DNA of 64,000 nucleotides from Streptomyces sp. SN-593 (GCF_016756395.1 NZ_AP018365.1:4867001-4931000), one strand, 5' to 3'. Counted from the first letter of the stretch, positions 15,090 to 23,986 are shown. Numbers and translations: made by a program. Notes: generated by a model not told the origin, from the letters alone.

Positions 15090-17669
15090 TCAGCCGGAAC
15101 CGCGGGAGAAGACCGCACAGCGCAGTTCGCTCGTATGGCGTTCGCCGTCGATCTCGAGCCAGAGTTGTTCCGGCGACGGGAGCATCTCGCTGAATTCCAG
15201 GGGGGAATCCGATCTCCGGGCAAGACGGAAGATCTGCCTGACGAGGAGAGGGGACTCCCAGTCGACGTACACCGGCTTCGGCTCGCCGGGGATCTTCAGG
15301 AAACCGTGGCGGGGCAGACCGAGGCCGCGGCGGAGCCTGCGAGCGGCGGCGAACTCGGCCGCGTCCCCTTTCGCCGGCCGCGTCCCGGGGCTCCATCCCC
15401 GCAGGGCCTTCGCGGGTATGCGCCAGCGTTCCCGGTGCAGTACGACGCGGCCGCAACGGATGCGCGGCAGATGATCACGGCCGACGCTGCGTATGCCGAC
15501 GCCCCCGAAGTGCCGGGGGAAGGCGAACGGGGACAACGGGTCCTGGCGGATGCTGGGTCCGCCCGCCAGCGGAGCGAGCAGCTTCAGCCGGCCTTCCACG
15601 CCCTGAGCGCGGAGTTCCAGGCGTTCGGCGGTCGCCACGACGTATAGCTGACGGGGCTGGAGCACGGCGTCCCGGCTCTTCGGGGACAGCCCGTGTACCT
15701 CCAGGTCCGGGCAGGGGTAGGTCAGTTGGACGGCGGTCTTGTCGGGATGCGCGCGGGAGAGGTCGATCAGCACCTCGTCCTCGTCGAGAAGGCCCTGGTA
15801 CCGCGCGTAGACCTCGTCCAGCAGGTCCGGAGCCTCGGCCTGCATCATCGGGGCGAAGCTGGAGTGGGTGAGCGCCTCGCGGACGGCGTGGCAGTCGCCC
15901 ACAACGGCGAGGAAGTCGCCCTTGCGGAGCGCGTCCGCGTCCCGCGCGGCGAGCATGACGTCCGGATTGCACAGCGCCGGCGGCGTGGCCGGATGGCGGG
16001 CGAGCAGTTCGTCCAGCCGACCCCGGTCGACGACCGTCTCGTGCTGATCGCCGGCGGTCCCTGCCAGCAGTACGGTGGTGATCTCGTGGTCGAGCGTCGC
16101 GATGTCCCGGTCCACTTCCTCGCACTGCCGGGCGAGCCGCGGCTTGTCCTCGAAGAAGCCGGCGTAGAAGTGCTGGAGAGCAACGGGGTTTCCCAGGCCG
16201 AAACGTTCCTTCATCCAGCCGTGCAGGATTTCCTGCTCGCGGCGGACCCGGAGCCGGGGGGCGAGGAGTGTCAGATCGTAGACCACGGACAGCTCGCGAC
16301 CGATGACGCTCTCGACGTCCCGGCCGAGGGCCATGTTCCTGACGGGGCTGTAGGCCTCCTCGTAGAGGACACTCCGGTCGGAGTAGTGCAGTCCCTGGGA
16401 ACGGTTGGCCGCGGACCCGGTGACCTGCTCGAAGGTCTCCTTGAGGCGGCCCAGCAGAGCCGCACGGTCCTCGGCCGGTCCGTCGGCGAACTGTCGCAGC
16501 GTGTCGGCGAACCACCGCACCACCGCGAGTTCGGCCGCTCCCTTCTCCAGGTGCCCGTTCAGCGTCCGGAGGGGATCGGCGGCCCCGACGGGAATCTCCC
16601 AGCGCGCTGTCAGCCAGTCCCTGCCCACCAGTTCATGAAGCACCTCGTCGAAGGTGCGACGGGGCGGAGTGCCGCCGCGTCGCGTCCATGCGGCGCGAAG
16701 CTGTGCCACCGTGCGCTCACCGTCGCATCGTTCCCACAGCCACGACTGGTCGTCGTCGAACGTCTCGGCCGTCACCTCGACGAAGCGCCAGTCGTCCGGC
16801 ATACCCGTCCGCGTCTCGAACGCGTACAGCCGGATCCGCGAGTCCTGGCCGAACGCGAGCGGGCGCCGCCGAGGACGTACGGTCTCGAAGTGCTCAGGGC
16901 GGCCGCTGAACGCCTCGGCGATCGCCTCACCGGCCCAGTGGCTCAGGACGGTGACGCGGCGCAGTGCACCGGTGGACCAGGAGATCCCCGTGGTGCCGGG
17001 TGTCACCCGGGCTACCGCAAGAGGGCCGAAGTGCGCATGCGTCTCGTTCTTCGTCGTGACCCGCTGGAGGTACATGGCGAGCAGGTCGGTCATGCGCCTG
17101 ACATGCCCGTCCGAACCCCCTCCGCCACCGTCGATCCAACTGGCGAACTCCTCGAAGCGGGCGTCGTTCGACAGGAGCAGGACCTGCTGGAGCGCGGGGT
17201 CCCGGAAGAGGCCTGTGACCGTCTCCCGACCGCGAGCCAGCGCGGCGGCATGGTCCTTCTCGAAAGCCGTCCACAGGCTGTCCAGAGCCAGGACCGCGTC
17301 CTGGTAGCGCTTGACCGTCTCCATGGACGTCGGGCTGAGATCCGCCTCCAGGCGGGTGAGGTCCCGCGGTGGGAAAGGGCGCAGCATGCCCACCCCGGAG
17401 GCGATGTCTCCCTTCGTGCCCACACGCTCCTCGCGGAGCAGCGCCTTCACCTGCTGCCCGATCCGAAGTGCCTCGTCACAGTGGGTGAGTACGGCGTCCG
17501 CGGCTTGCGGAGTCGACGGATCGGCGACCTTCTGAAGGAGCGAGCAGGGGAACCCGGCGTGGCGCAGCAGCATGACCGGGGCGAGCGCCCACTCGTCGTG
17601 GTCGTCGGAAGTGTCGGCCAGGGTCCCGCCACCCTGAAACCGTGTGCCGTCCTGTCCTCGCCCGTCCAT
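15090..17669 (-). CDS. standalone LanB-type (lantibiotic dehydratase N-domain / PEARL-like) protein 2
   Basis: The 859-aa protein shares every landmark with the 8039-10624 paralogue: VMLLRHAGFP, VTTKNETHAHFGP, VRPRRRPLAF, CDGERT, GDCHAVRE, QDPLSPFAFPRHFGG, GEPKPVYVDW and SEMLPSPEQLWL. It likewise ends without the elimination domain of full LanBs. LanB N-domains bind aminoacyl-tRNA and esterify or ligate the amino acid, so two copies suggest two distinct amino-acid transfers. It is the first gene of the operon; a promoter with TTGAAG and TAGCGT boxes lies 42 bases upstream of the ATG. No precursor peptide is encoded between promoter and ATG. Confidence 0.9.
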   Translation of the reverse strand: MDGRGQDGTRFQGGGTLADTSDDHDEWALAPVMLLRHAGFPCSLLQKVADPSTPQAADAVLTHCDEALRIGQQVKALLREERVGTKGDIASGVGMLRPFPPRDLTRLEADLSPTSMETVKRYQDAVLALDSLWTAFEKDHAAALARGRETVTGLFRDPALQQVLLLSNDARFEEFASWIDGGGGGSDGHVRRMTDLLAMYLQRVTTKNETHAHFGPLAVARVTPGTTGISWSTGALRRVTVLSHWAGEAIAEAFSGRPEHFETVRPRRRPLAFGQDSRIRLYAFETRTGMPDDWRFVEVTAETFDDDQSWLWERCDGERTVAQLRAAWTRRGGTPPRRTFDEVLHELVGRDWLTARWEIPVGAADPLRTLNGHLEKGAAELAVVRWFADTLRQFADGPAEDRAALLGRLKETFEQVTGSAANRSQGLHYSDRSVLYEEAYSPVRNMALGRDVESVIGRELSVVYDLTLLAPRLRVRREQEILHGWMKERFGLGNPVALQHFYAGFFEDKPRLARQCEEVDRDIATLDHEITTVLLAGTAGDQHETVVDRGRLDELLARHPATPPALCNPDVMLAARDADALRKGDFLAVVGDCHAVREALTHSSFAPMMQAEAPDLLDEVYARYQGLLDEDEVLIDLSRAHPDKTAVQLTYPCPDLEVHGLSPKSRDAVLQPRQLYVVATAERLELRAQGVEGRLKLLAPLAGGPSIRQDPLSPFAFPRHFGGVGIRSVGRDHLPRIRCGRVVLHRERWRIPAKALRGWSPGTRPAKGDAAEFAAARRLRRGLGLPRHGFLKIPGEPKPVYVDWESPLLVRQIFRLARRSDSPLEFSEMLPSPEQLWLEIDGERHTSELRCAVFSRGSG

Positions 17670-17710
17670 GACTGCCCCCGTCGGCCGCGCAGTGCCCGCA
17701 ACAGGGCGTG

Positions 17711-17739
17711 ACGCTAGTCACGCGATGAGGTGCCTTCAA
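17711..17739 (-). promoter_or_regulatory. promoter of the LanB/radical-SAM operon
   Basis: On the minus strand TTGAAG (17739-17734) and TAGCGT (17716-17711) are separated by 17 bases, close to the housekeeping consensus of streptomycetes. Transcription would start near 17704, about 35 bases before the ATG of the first LanB-like gene. Confidence 0.65.
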
Positions 17740-17952
17740 CGGCATATGCGAGGGCTCGCCGACTTCCAGCCAAAGATGGCGTGATCACTCTGTGCGTCGG
17801 GCGCCTCGCGCTCCGCCGCTCAGGCCGTGCCGGTTTTTCCGTCCCGAGCGGTCCGGCGGCACGCTGGCGGGGCTTTTCCCGGCGCACGAGGGGCGTCCCG
17901 CGCATGCGCCGGGAGTCGGTCTCCTGACCCGTACGGGTGATGGGGGAAACAG

Positions 17953-17973
17953 TTGCAAGCGGGTTGCTTGCAA
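17953..17973. promoter_or_regulatory. palindromic operator upstream of XRE gene
   Basis: TTGCAAGC (17953-17960) and GCTTGCAA (17966-17973) form a perfect 8-base inverted repeat with a 5-base centre, 30 bases before the XRE start at 18004. Its position over the likely promoter suggests autoregulation by the XRE protein. Confidence 0.65.
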
Positions 17974-18003
17974 AAGTTAGCGGACTGCTGCACGCTGGAG
18001 CGC

Positions 18004-18480
18004 ATGAGTGCGTTGAAGGTGGGCGGGCTGGGGGAGTTCCTGCGGGAGCAGCGGCGCAGTGCGCAGCTGAGCCTGCGGCAGCTCGCCGATGCCGCGGGGG
18101 TGTCGAACCCCTATCTGAGCCAGATCGAGCGCGGGCTGCGGAAGCCCAGCGCGGAGATCCTGCAGCAGCTCGCGAAGGCGCTGCGGATATCCGCCGAGAC
18201 GCTCTACGTCCAGGCCGGCATCCTCGACGCGCGCGAGCGGGACGAGCTGGAGGTGCCCGCGGCGATCCTGGCCGACCCCTCGATCAACGAGCGGCAGAAG
18301 CAGGTGCTGATCCAGATCTACGAGTCCTTCCGCAAGGAGAACGCCGCGGCGCCGGACGGGGCGGACGGCACGGGCACCGGCTGGGAGGCGGACCGCGACG
18401 AGGCGGCCGCGTCGGTGGCCGCGCGACGGGCGGCGCAGCACACGACGAGCAAGCGACGAAGCAAGGAAGAAGAGGGCTGA
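18004..18480 (+). CDS. XRE family helix-turn-helix regulator
   Basis: The 158-aa product has a clear N-terminal HTH: LGEFLREQRRSAQLSLRQLADAAGV then SNPYLSQIERGLRKPS (residues about 10-52). A middle segment (SAETLYVQAGIL) and a charged Lys/Arg/Ala tail follow. The ATG at 18004 is preferred over an upstream in-frame start because CTGGAG sits just before it and the upstream residues are not HTH-like. It lies directly under the palindrome at 17953-17973 and 5 bases ahead of the next gene, with which it forms a two-gene unit. Confidence 0.9.
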   Translation: MSALKVGGLGEFLREQRRSAQLSLRQLADAAGVSNPYLSQIERGLRKPSAEILQQLAKALRISAETLYVQAGILDARERDELEVPAAILADPSINERQKQVLIQIYESFRKENAAAPDGADGTGTGWEADRDEAAASVAARRAAQHTTSKRRSKEEEG

Positions 18481-18485
18481 GAGCA

Positions 18486-19082
18486 ATGACGATCACCGAC
18501 GACATCGTGAAGGGCCTGCGCAACCCCACCCCGCTGTACGCCGTCGCGGGCACCGCCGACCTGGCAGCGGAGAAGCTGCGCGAGGTGCCGGGGATGCTGG
18601 ACAAGCTGCGCGAGCAGGCGCCCGAGCGGATCGGGAAGCTGCGGGCGACGGACCCGAAGGACGTGCAGCAGCGCGTCACCGAGGGAGCCCGGGACGCCCA
18701 GACCAGGCTCAACGAGACGTTCTCCGACCTGGACCTGAAGGAGCTGCGCCCCGACCTGCGGAAGATCGGCGAGTCCGTGCAGGGACTGGCGCTCCAGGGC
18801 GTCGGCCGCGCCGCGGGCTACGCGGTGCGCACCCGCGAGACGTACGACGAGCTGGCCGAGCGCGGCAAGGGCGCCGTGGCGAAGTGGCGCGGCGGGGCCG
18901 CCGACACCGGGAAGGAGTCCGCGGAGATCGCGGCCAAGCCGCCGGCCGGGCCGGCGGACGAGCCCGCGCCCGCGGCCAAGGCGAAGCCGCGGTCCGCCGA
19001 GGCGGCGGACGCGCCGAAGCCGGCCGCCCCGAGGAAGCCCGCCGCCCAGCGCCGCACCACCCCCAAGAAGCCGGCCGAGTAG
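18486..19082 (+). CDS. HbhA-like Lys/Ala/Pro-rich protein
   Basis: The 198-aa product has an amphipathic helical N-terminal two thirds (LAAEKLREVPGMLDKLREQAPERIGKL and similar heptad-like stretches). It ends in a low-complexity tail of Lys, Ala and Pro (APKPAAPRKPAAQRR), like the heparin-binding hemagglutinin-type and histone-tail-like proteins of actinobacteria. No signal peptide or membrane segment is seen, so surface location is not implied. It follows the XRE gene in an apparent operon and ends before a GC-rich hairpin. Function is uncertain. Confidence 0.75.
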   Translation: MTITDDIVKGLRNPTPLYAVAGTADLAAEKLREVPGMLDKLREQAPERIGKLRATDPKDVQQRVTEGARDAQTRLNETFSDLDLKELRPDLRKIGESVQGLALQGVGRAAGYAVRTRETYDELAERGKGAVAKWRGGAADTGKESAEIAAKPPAGPADEPAPAAKAKPRSAEAADAPKPAAPRKPAAQRRTTPKKPAE

Positions 19083-19103
19083 TCCGCCGAGCGAAGGGTG
19101 ACA

Positions 19104-19130
19104 GCCCCCGTCCGGGAGCGGGCGGGGGCC
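19104..19130. terminator. hairpin terminator after XRE/HbhA-like pair
   Basis: GCCCCCGTCC and CGGGCGGGGGC form a GC-rich stem with a short loop, 21 bases after the stop at 19082. There is no T-run, as usual in this GC range. Confidence 0.5.
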
Positions 19131-19215
19131 GCCGGACCGTGGTGGCGGACCGGGCACGGGATGCGCGTCCGGTCCGTTAGGCGGGTAGGACCGGTACGGT
19201 GGCCATGACCAGACA

Positions 19216-19611
19216 GTGACTGAGGCGGTGGACGACTTGCTGATCACAGCGTTCTTTTCGGTGTTCGGCCTGATCTCGTTGGCGCTCTTCCTCTTCGCGC
19301 TCTTCGCGTTCGTCGACGCGGCGATCCGCCGTGAGGACGCCTACCGCGCGGCGGACAAGAACACCAAGGCGTTCTGGCTGATCATCCTCGGCATCGCGGC
19401 TGCGGTGATGAAGCTGTTCAGCATCATGTCGTTCCTGCCGGTCATCGGCCTGATCGCGGTGATCGTGTACATGGTGGACGTCCGTCCGGCCGTCCGCGCG
19501 GTCAGTGGCCGCGGGCGCGGCGCCGGCCGGATCGGCGGCCGTTTCGGGCGCCGTGGTGGCGGGGGCAGCAGCAGCGACGGCCCCTACGGCCCGTACAACG
19601 GCCGCCGCTAG
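19216..19611 (+). CDS. DUF2516-type membrane protein
   Basis: This is a protein of up to 131 aa with two or three hydrophobic segments: LLITAFFSVFGLISLALFLFALFAF, WLIILGIAAAVMKLF and VIGLIAVIVYMVDVRPAV. The middle motif AFVDAAIRREDAYRAADKNTKAFWLI and the VYMVDVRPA end are characteristic of DUF2516, a conserved actinobacterial family. A Gly/Arg-rich cytoplasmic tail follows. The start is ambiguous: GTG 19216 gives the longest form, but GAGGCGG before TTG 19237 is the better ribosome site. Confidence 0.85.
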   Translation: MTEAVDDLLITAFFSVFGLISLALFLFALFAFVDAAIRREDAYRAADKNTKAFWLIILGIAAAVMKLFSIMSFLPVIGLIAVIVYMVDVRPAVRAVSGRGRGAGRIGGRFGRRGGGGSSSDGPYGPYNGRR

Positions 19612-19703
19612 GAGCCAGCCGAGCCGGCCGGGGGAGCGGAGAGCCGTGACCGGTCGGGGGCCCTGGCCCGCCGGCAGCCGTCGGACCCGTGCTTGAGGGG
19701 CTG

Positions 19704-21068
19704 CTACGCCTGCCGCTCCAGCAGCACCACGGCCACGTCGTCCGTCAGTTCCCCGCCGTTCAGTTCGCGCACCTTCGCCATGGTCGCGTCGAGCAGTTCC
19801 TCGCCGCCGAGCCCGGCCGCCATCAGCTCCCCGGCGAGCCCGATCATGCCCTCCTGGCCCAGCCGCTGCGTGCCTTTGCCGATCCGGCCCTCGATCAGGC
19901 CGTCCGTGTAGAGCATCAGTGACCACTCGCCGTCGAGCCGCACCCCGATCCGCTCCCACGCGGCGTCCGGCAACAGCCCGAGCGCCGGACCGCCCGCCTC
20001 GTACGGCAGAAGTGCCGGCGGCCGGCCGGGCGCGGCGATCATCGGGGTCGGGTGCCCGGCCAGGTGCAGCCGGGCCGTCCGGTTGTCCGGCGCGATGTCG
20101 ACCGCGCACAGTGTCGCGAAGACCTCGTCGTCGGCCCGCTCGTGCACCAGCACGTTCTGCAGGGTGCGCAGCAGTTCCTCGCCGCCCAGACCGGCGAAGG
20201 TCAGCGCCCGCCAGGCGATCCGCAGTTCCACGCCGAGCGCGGCCGCGTCCGGGCCGTGCCCGCACACGTCGCCGATCATGGCGTGCACGGTTCCGTCGGG
20301 GGTGCGCACGGTGTCGTAGAAGTCGCCGCCGAGCAGGGCCCGGCTGCGGCCGGGGCGGTAGCGCGAGGCGAACCGCAGCCCGTTCGCCCCCTCCAGCAGC
20401 GGAACGGGCAGCAGTCCGCGCTCCAGGCGCCGGTTCTCCTGGGCGAGCAGCCGGGTCTCGGTGAGCTGCCGCTGCGCGAGGTCGGCGCGCTTGCGCTCCA
20501 CCGCGTAGCGCACGGCCCGGGTGACGGTGCCGCCGTCGACGCCGTCCCGTACGAGGTGGTCCTGCGCGCCGACCCGGACCGCCTCGGCGGCCGCCTCCCC
20601 GCCGTCCGTCCCGTCGGTGAGCACGAGCACGGCGGTGCCCGGGGCCAGCCGCAGTACCTGCTGGAGCCCGTCGAGCACGTCCGGCAGGTCGAGCAGGATG
20701 CAGTGCACGTCGTCGGTGAGCAGCCGCCCCGCCGCGGTCAGGTTGCGGGCCCTCAGCACGCGGATGCGGGGGCCGCCCGGCTCGTGGAAGTAGGGCGCGG
20801 TGAAGGCGCCGGCCGGGTCGTCGCCGATCACCAGCAGCGTCAGCACGGTCGGGTCGGGGACGGTGTCCTGCCGCTGGCGGGGCAGCGTGACCGACGGCCC
20901 GCCGCCATCGGGCTCGGCGCCCGGTGCCGCCGGCCCGGAAGGAGCGTCCTGCCGGGCCGGGGCATCCGTCGAGGAATCCGTCGCGGCGTCCGCGGGCACG
21001 CCTGCCCGGCCCTGGGCACCGCTGCGGGTGTCCGAGGGCCGTTCGGTGCCGCGCCTGGCTGCGGACAT
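19704..21068 (-). CDS. PP2C/SpoIIE-type serine phosphatase with receiver-like domain
   Basis: The 454-aa product begins with about 70 low-complexity residues, then a degenerate response-regulator receiver (VIGDDP, LLDLPD, VLVLTDG) and a short coiled-coil (RADLAQRQLTETRLLAQENRRL). The PP2C_2/SpoIIE domain follows: LLGGDFYD, MIGDVCGHGPDAA, LHLAGHPTP, LMLYTDGLIEGR and LTDDVAVVLLER contain the metal Asp residues. Such proteins dephosphorylate anti-sigma-factor antagonists in stress signalling. The ATG at 21068 follows AAGGAG. It is monocistronic and leftward. Confidence 0.9.
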   Translation of the reverse strand: MSAARRGTERPSDTRSGAQGRAGVPADAATDSSTDAPARQDAPSGPAAPGAEPDGGGPSVTLPRQRQDTVPDPTVLTLLVIGDDPAGAFTAPYFHEPGGPRIRVLRARNLTAAGRLLTDDVHCILLDLPDVLDGLQQVLRLAPGTAVLVLTDGTDGGEAAAEAVRVGAQDHLVRDGVDGGTVTRAVRYAVERKRADLAQRQLTETRLLAQENRRLERGLLPVPLLEGANGLRFASRYRPGRSRALLGGDFYDTVRTPDGTVHAMIGDVCGHGPDAAALGVELRIAWRALTFAGLGGEELLRTLQNVLVHERADDEVFATLCAVDIAPDNRTARLHLAGHPTPMIAAPGRPPALLPYEAGGPALGLLPDAAWERIGVRLDGEWSLMLYTDGLIEGRIGKGTQRLGQEGMIGLAGELMAAGLGGEELLDATMAKVRELNGGELTDDVAVVLLERQA

Positions 21069-21600
21069 CACTCGACTCCTTCCCTCCCCTGAGGTCTCGG
21101 TCTGGCGACCCTAGTGGTTCCGGAGGACGGTGAGGGAGTGCCCAAAGTGAATCCCGAGCGGCATATGCCGGGGCGGACGGGCGGTTTGGGAGCCAATGAG
21201 GGCATCCGCGCATGACGAAGGTCACGCGTGGTGGGTGCAACCGTGTGGCGAACGCGACCCTGATCCGGGTCCGGGGCCCTCCGCCGGGCGGATCACGCGG
21301 TCGTCTGGGGCGCTCACCGGTCCGGTTCGCGCGGTGGGCGGGCGGCCCGACGTTTCGGTTCGCGCGGTCGCCTGGGCGCTCGCCGGTCCGGGCCTTCCGT
21401 CCCGCTCGCACGCCGCGCTCGCCCGCCCCGTCGTCTGCCCGGCTCACCCGTCCGGCCCATCTGCCCGGCTCACCCGTTCGCCGAGGTCGTTCACCCGGTC
21501 GGCCGGCATCCGATCAGCCTGCATCCGCTGATCCGCCGATCCGCCCGATCAGCCGATCCGGCGGCCTGTCGGCTTCTCGGCCCATGAGCCCCGGGCCCGC
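21069..21600. other. 532-base intergenic region with imperfect GC-rich repeats
   Basis: No gene is supported here. Imperfect duplications are present: GGGCGCTC(A/G)CCGGTCCGG near 21309 and 21376, GGTTCGCGCGGT near 21323 and 21359, a CTGCCCGGCTCACCCGT pair near 21437 and 21462, and a cluster of GATCxGCC words at 21505-21570. These create spurious reading frames on both strands. Confidence 0.6.
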
Positions 21601-22413
21601 TCAGCCGGCGGGCGCGACGGACGTCCACGCCACCGTGACCTCGCCCTGCCGCCAGCGGGCGGGCCCGTCGAGCACCGGCCACCCCTGCCCCCGCAGGTCG
21701 CCGACCGCCCTGATCCAGCGCTGGCGGGCGCCGAGCGCGGACAGGGGAGCCGCGGTGGCCCAGGCGCGGTCGAAGGCCGTGAGGAACGCGTGGACCGGCT
21801 CACCCGGCACATTACGGTGGATGAGCGCCTTCGGCAGCCGTTCGGCGAGGTCGGACGGGCGGTCGAGCGAACCGAGCCGGGTCGCGAAGGTGACGCTGCG
21901 CGGGCCTTCCGGCCCGAGCGCGACCCAGACGTGCCGGCGCCCGATCTCGTCGCAGGTGCCCTCCACCAGGAGGCCGCCGGGTGCCAGCCGGCCCCGGAGC
22001 GCGGCCCACACGCCCGCCACCTCGGCCTCGTCGTACTGCCGCAGGACGTTCGCCGCGCGGATCAGCAGCGGGCGGCGGCCGCCAGGCAGCGGGAGCTCGA
22101 AGCCGCCGTGCAGGAAGGCCAGTCCGTCGCGGGTGTAGGGGAGCGCGGCGGCGACCCGGGCGGGATCGATCTCCACGCCGACCACCTCGGCCTGCGGCCG
22201 TACCCGCCGCAGCCGTCCCAGCAGCTCGACGGCGGTCCAGGGCGCGGCGCCGTAGCCGAGGTCGACGGCGAGCGGGTCGGCGGCGCCGCGCAGCTCCCGG
22301 GCGAGGGTGGCCGCGATCCACCGGTCCATGCGGCGCAGCCGGTTGGGGTTGGTGGTGCCCCTGGTGACCGTGCCCACTGTGCCCACCGCGCCGGTCGGGT
22401 GCCTGCCGCTCAT
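21601..22413 (-). CDS. class I SAM-dependent methyltransferase-like protein
   Basis: The 270-aa product has a motif-I-like VDLGYGAAPWTAVELLGRL (about residue 49), a motif-II acidic end VVGVEIDPARV and a motif-III-like LIRAANVLRQYDEAEVAGVWAALRGRLAPGGLLVEGTCDE, all typical of a class I SAM-binding fold. The N-terminus TTNPNRLRRMDRW is typical of a conserved streptomycete family found next to mshA. The ATG at 22413 is the last start before the conserved block. It diverges from mshA. Substrate unknown. Confidence 0.78.
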   Translation of the reverse strand: MSGRHPTGAVGTVGTVTRGTTNPNRLRRMDRWIAATLARELRGAADPLAVDLGYGAAPWTAVELLGRLRRVRPQAEVVGVEIDPARVAAALPYTRDGLAFLHGGFELPLPGGRRPLLIRAANVLRQYDEAEVAGVWAALRGRLAPGGLLVEGTCDEIGRRHVWVALGPEGPRSVTFATRLGSLDRPSDLAERLPKALIHRNVPGEPVHAFLTAFDRAWATAAPLSALGARQRWIRAVGDLRGQGWPVLDGPARWRQGEVTVAWTSVAPAG

Positions 22414-22642
22414 GGAACGAGGGTAGAAGCGGTGTGCGGGCCCGCCGATCCGGGGCCGCCGCGGCGCCCGGCCGCGCATGCCCGCCGGCGGGTCGGCGGG
22501 GTGCTCGGAGGGGCTCGCCCCGCGGGAAGGGCCCTGCCCGCCCCGTAACGACCGGGCATCGGTTCGGCCGGCCGGAAATGGAATCGCCGGTTCCGATGTT
22601 GACGCGGGTTGACGACGAACGTACGGCTGCCGGAAGGATCGC

Positions 22643-23986
22643 ATGGTGACCACGCACACGTCCCGGCTCGCCGCCCGCCGCGGGGCCCTCTACAAGCGGT
22701 GGGCGGGCGGACGCCGGGTGCGGCGGGTGGCGATGCTGAGCGTGCACACCTCCCCCCTGCACCAGCCGGGCACCGGCGACGCCGGCGGCATGAACGTGTA
22801 CATCGTGGAGCTGGCCCGGCGGCTGGCCGAGCAGAACGTCGAGGTCGAGATCTTCACCCGGGCCACCACCGGCGACGCGCCCGCCGTGGTCGAGCTGGCC
22901 CCCGGCGTGCTGGTGCGGCACGTGGACGCGGGACCGTACGAAGGGCTCGCCAAGGAGGACCTGCCGGCGCAGCTGTGTGCGTTCACGCACGGCGTCATGC
23001 AGGCGTGGGCCGGCCACCGCCCCGGCCACTACGACCTGGTGCACTCCCACTACTGGCTCTCCGGCCACGTCGGCTGGCTGGCCGCCGAGCGCTGGGGCGT
23101 CCCCCTGGTGCACGCCATGCACACGATGGCGAAGGTGAAGAACGCGGCGCTGGCCGACGACGACTGCCCCGAACCGACCGCCCGGGTGATCGGTGAGACG
23201 CAGGTGGTCGCCGCGGCGGACCGGCTGATCGCGAACACCGACGAGGAGGCCGCCGAACTGGTGCGGCACTACGACGCGGAGCCCGACAGGGTCGCGGTGG
23301 TGCACCCCGGGGTGAACCTCGACCGCTTCCGGCCCGAGGCCGGCGGCCGCGCCGCCGCCCGGCAGCGGCTCGGACTGCCGCAGGACGCGGTGATCCCGCT
23401 GTTCGCCGGCCGGATACAGCCGCTGAAGGCACCGGACGTGCTGGTCCGGGCGGCGGCGGTGCTGCTGGAGCGCGACCCCTCGCTGCGCGACCGGCTGGTG
23501 GTGCCGATCGTCGGCGGTCCCAGCGGCAGCGGGCTGACCAGGCCCGAGGCGCTGCACAAGCTGGCCGCGCGGCTCGGGGTGTGCGACGTCGTCCGGTTCC
23601 GGCCGCCGGTGGACCAGGAGCAGCTCGCGGACTGGTACCGCGCGGCGACCGTGCTCGTCATGCCGTCCTACAGCGAGTCGTTCGGGCTGGTCGCGATCGA
23701 GGCCCAGGCGTGCGGCACGCCGGTGGTCGCCGCGTCGGTCGGCGGTCTGCCGGTCGCGGTCGCCGACGGCCGGACCGGCTTCCTCGTTCCCGGGCACGAC
23801 CCCCGGGACTATGCCGAGGTGTTGCGGCGCTTCGTGGACGACCCGCAGCTCGCGGACGGCCTCGGCGCGGCCGCGGCCCGGCACGCCCGCGGCTTCGGCT
23901 GGGACGCGGCGGCGGCGCACACCGCCGACGTGTACGCGGCAGCGCAACAGGAGTACCGCCGTCACCTACGATCGGCCCATGGCTGA
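22643..23986 (+). CDS. mshA: D-inositol-3-phosphate glycosyltransferase (mycothiol biosynthesis)
   Basis: The 447-aa GT-B glycosyltransferase transfers N-acetylglucosamine from UDP-GlcNAc to 1D-inositol-3-phosphate, the first step of mycothiol synthesis. Family landmarks are intact: SVHTSPLHQPGTGDAGGMNVYI at the N-terminal acceptor site (broken here by the family's glycine loop), HSHYWLSG, HAMHTMAKVKN, the GRIQPLKAP donor-site loop and the ESFGLVAIEAQACGTPVVA signature. It overlaps the next gene by 8 bases. Length matches the family. Confidence 0.97.
   Translation: MVTTHTSRLAARRGALYKRWAGGRRVRRVAMLSVHTSPLHQPGTGDAGGMNVYIVELARRLAEQNVEVEIFTRATTGDAPAVVELAPGVLVRHVDAGPYEGLAKEDLPAQLCAFTHGVMQAWAGHRPGHYDLVHSHYWLSGHVGWLAAERWGVPLVHAMHTMAKVKNAALADDDCPEPTARVIGETQVVAAADRLIANTDEEAAELVRHYDAEPDRVAVVHPGVNLDRFRPEAGGRAAARQRLGLPQDAVIPLFAGRIQPLKAPDVLVRAAAVLLERDPSLRDRLVVPIVGGPSGSGLTRPEALHKLAARLGVCDVVRFRPPVDQEQLADWYRAATVLVMPSYSESFGLVAIEAQACGTPVVAASVGGLPVAVADGRTGFLVPGHDPRDYAEVLRRFVDDPQLADGLGAAAARHARGFGWDAAAAHTADVYAAAQQEYRRHLRSAHG

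Noticed and set aside
5897..17669. Calling the operon a lanthipeptide or thiopeptide cluster.
   Set aside because: No precursor peptide, no LanC, no SpaB_C elimination domain or protein, no YcaO or cycloaddition enzyme is visible.
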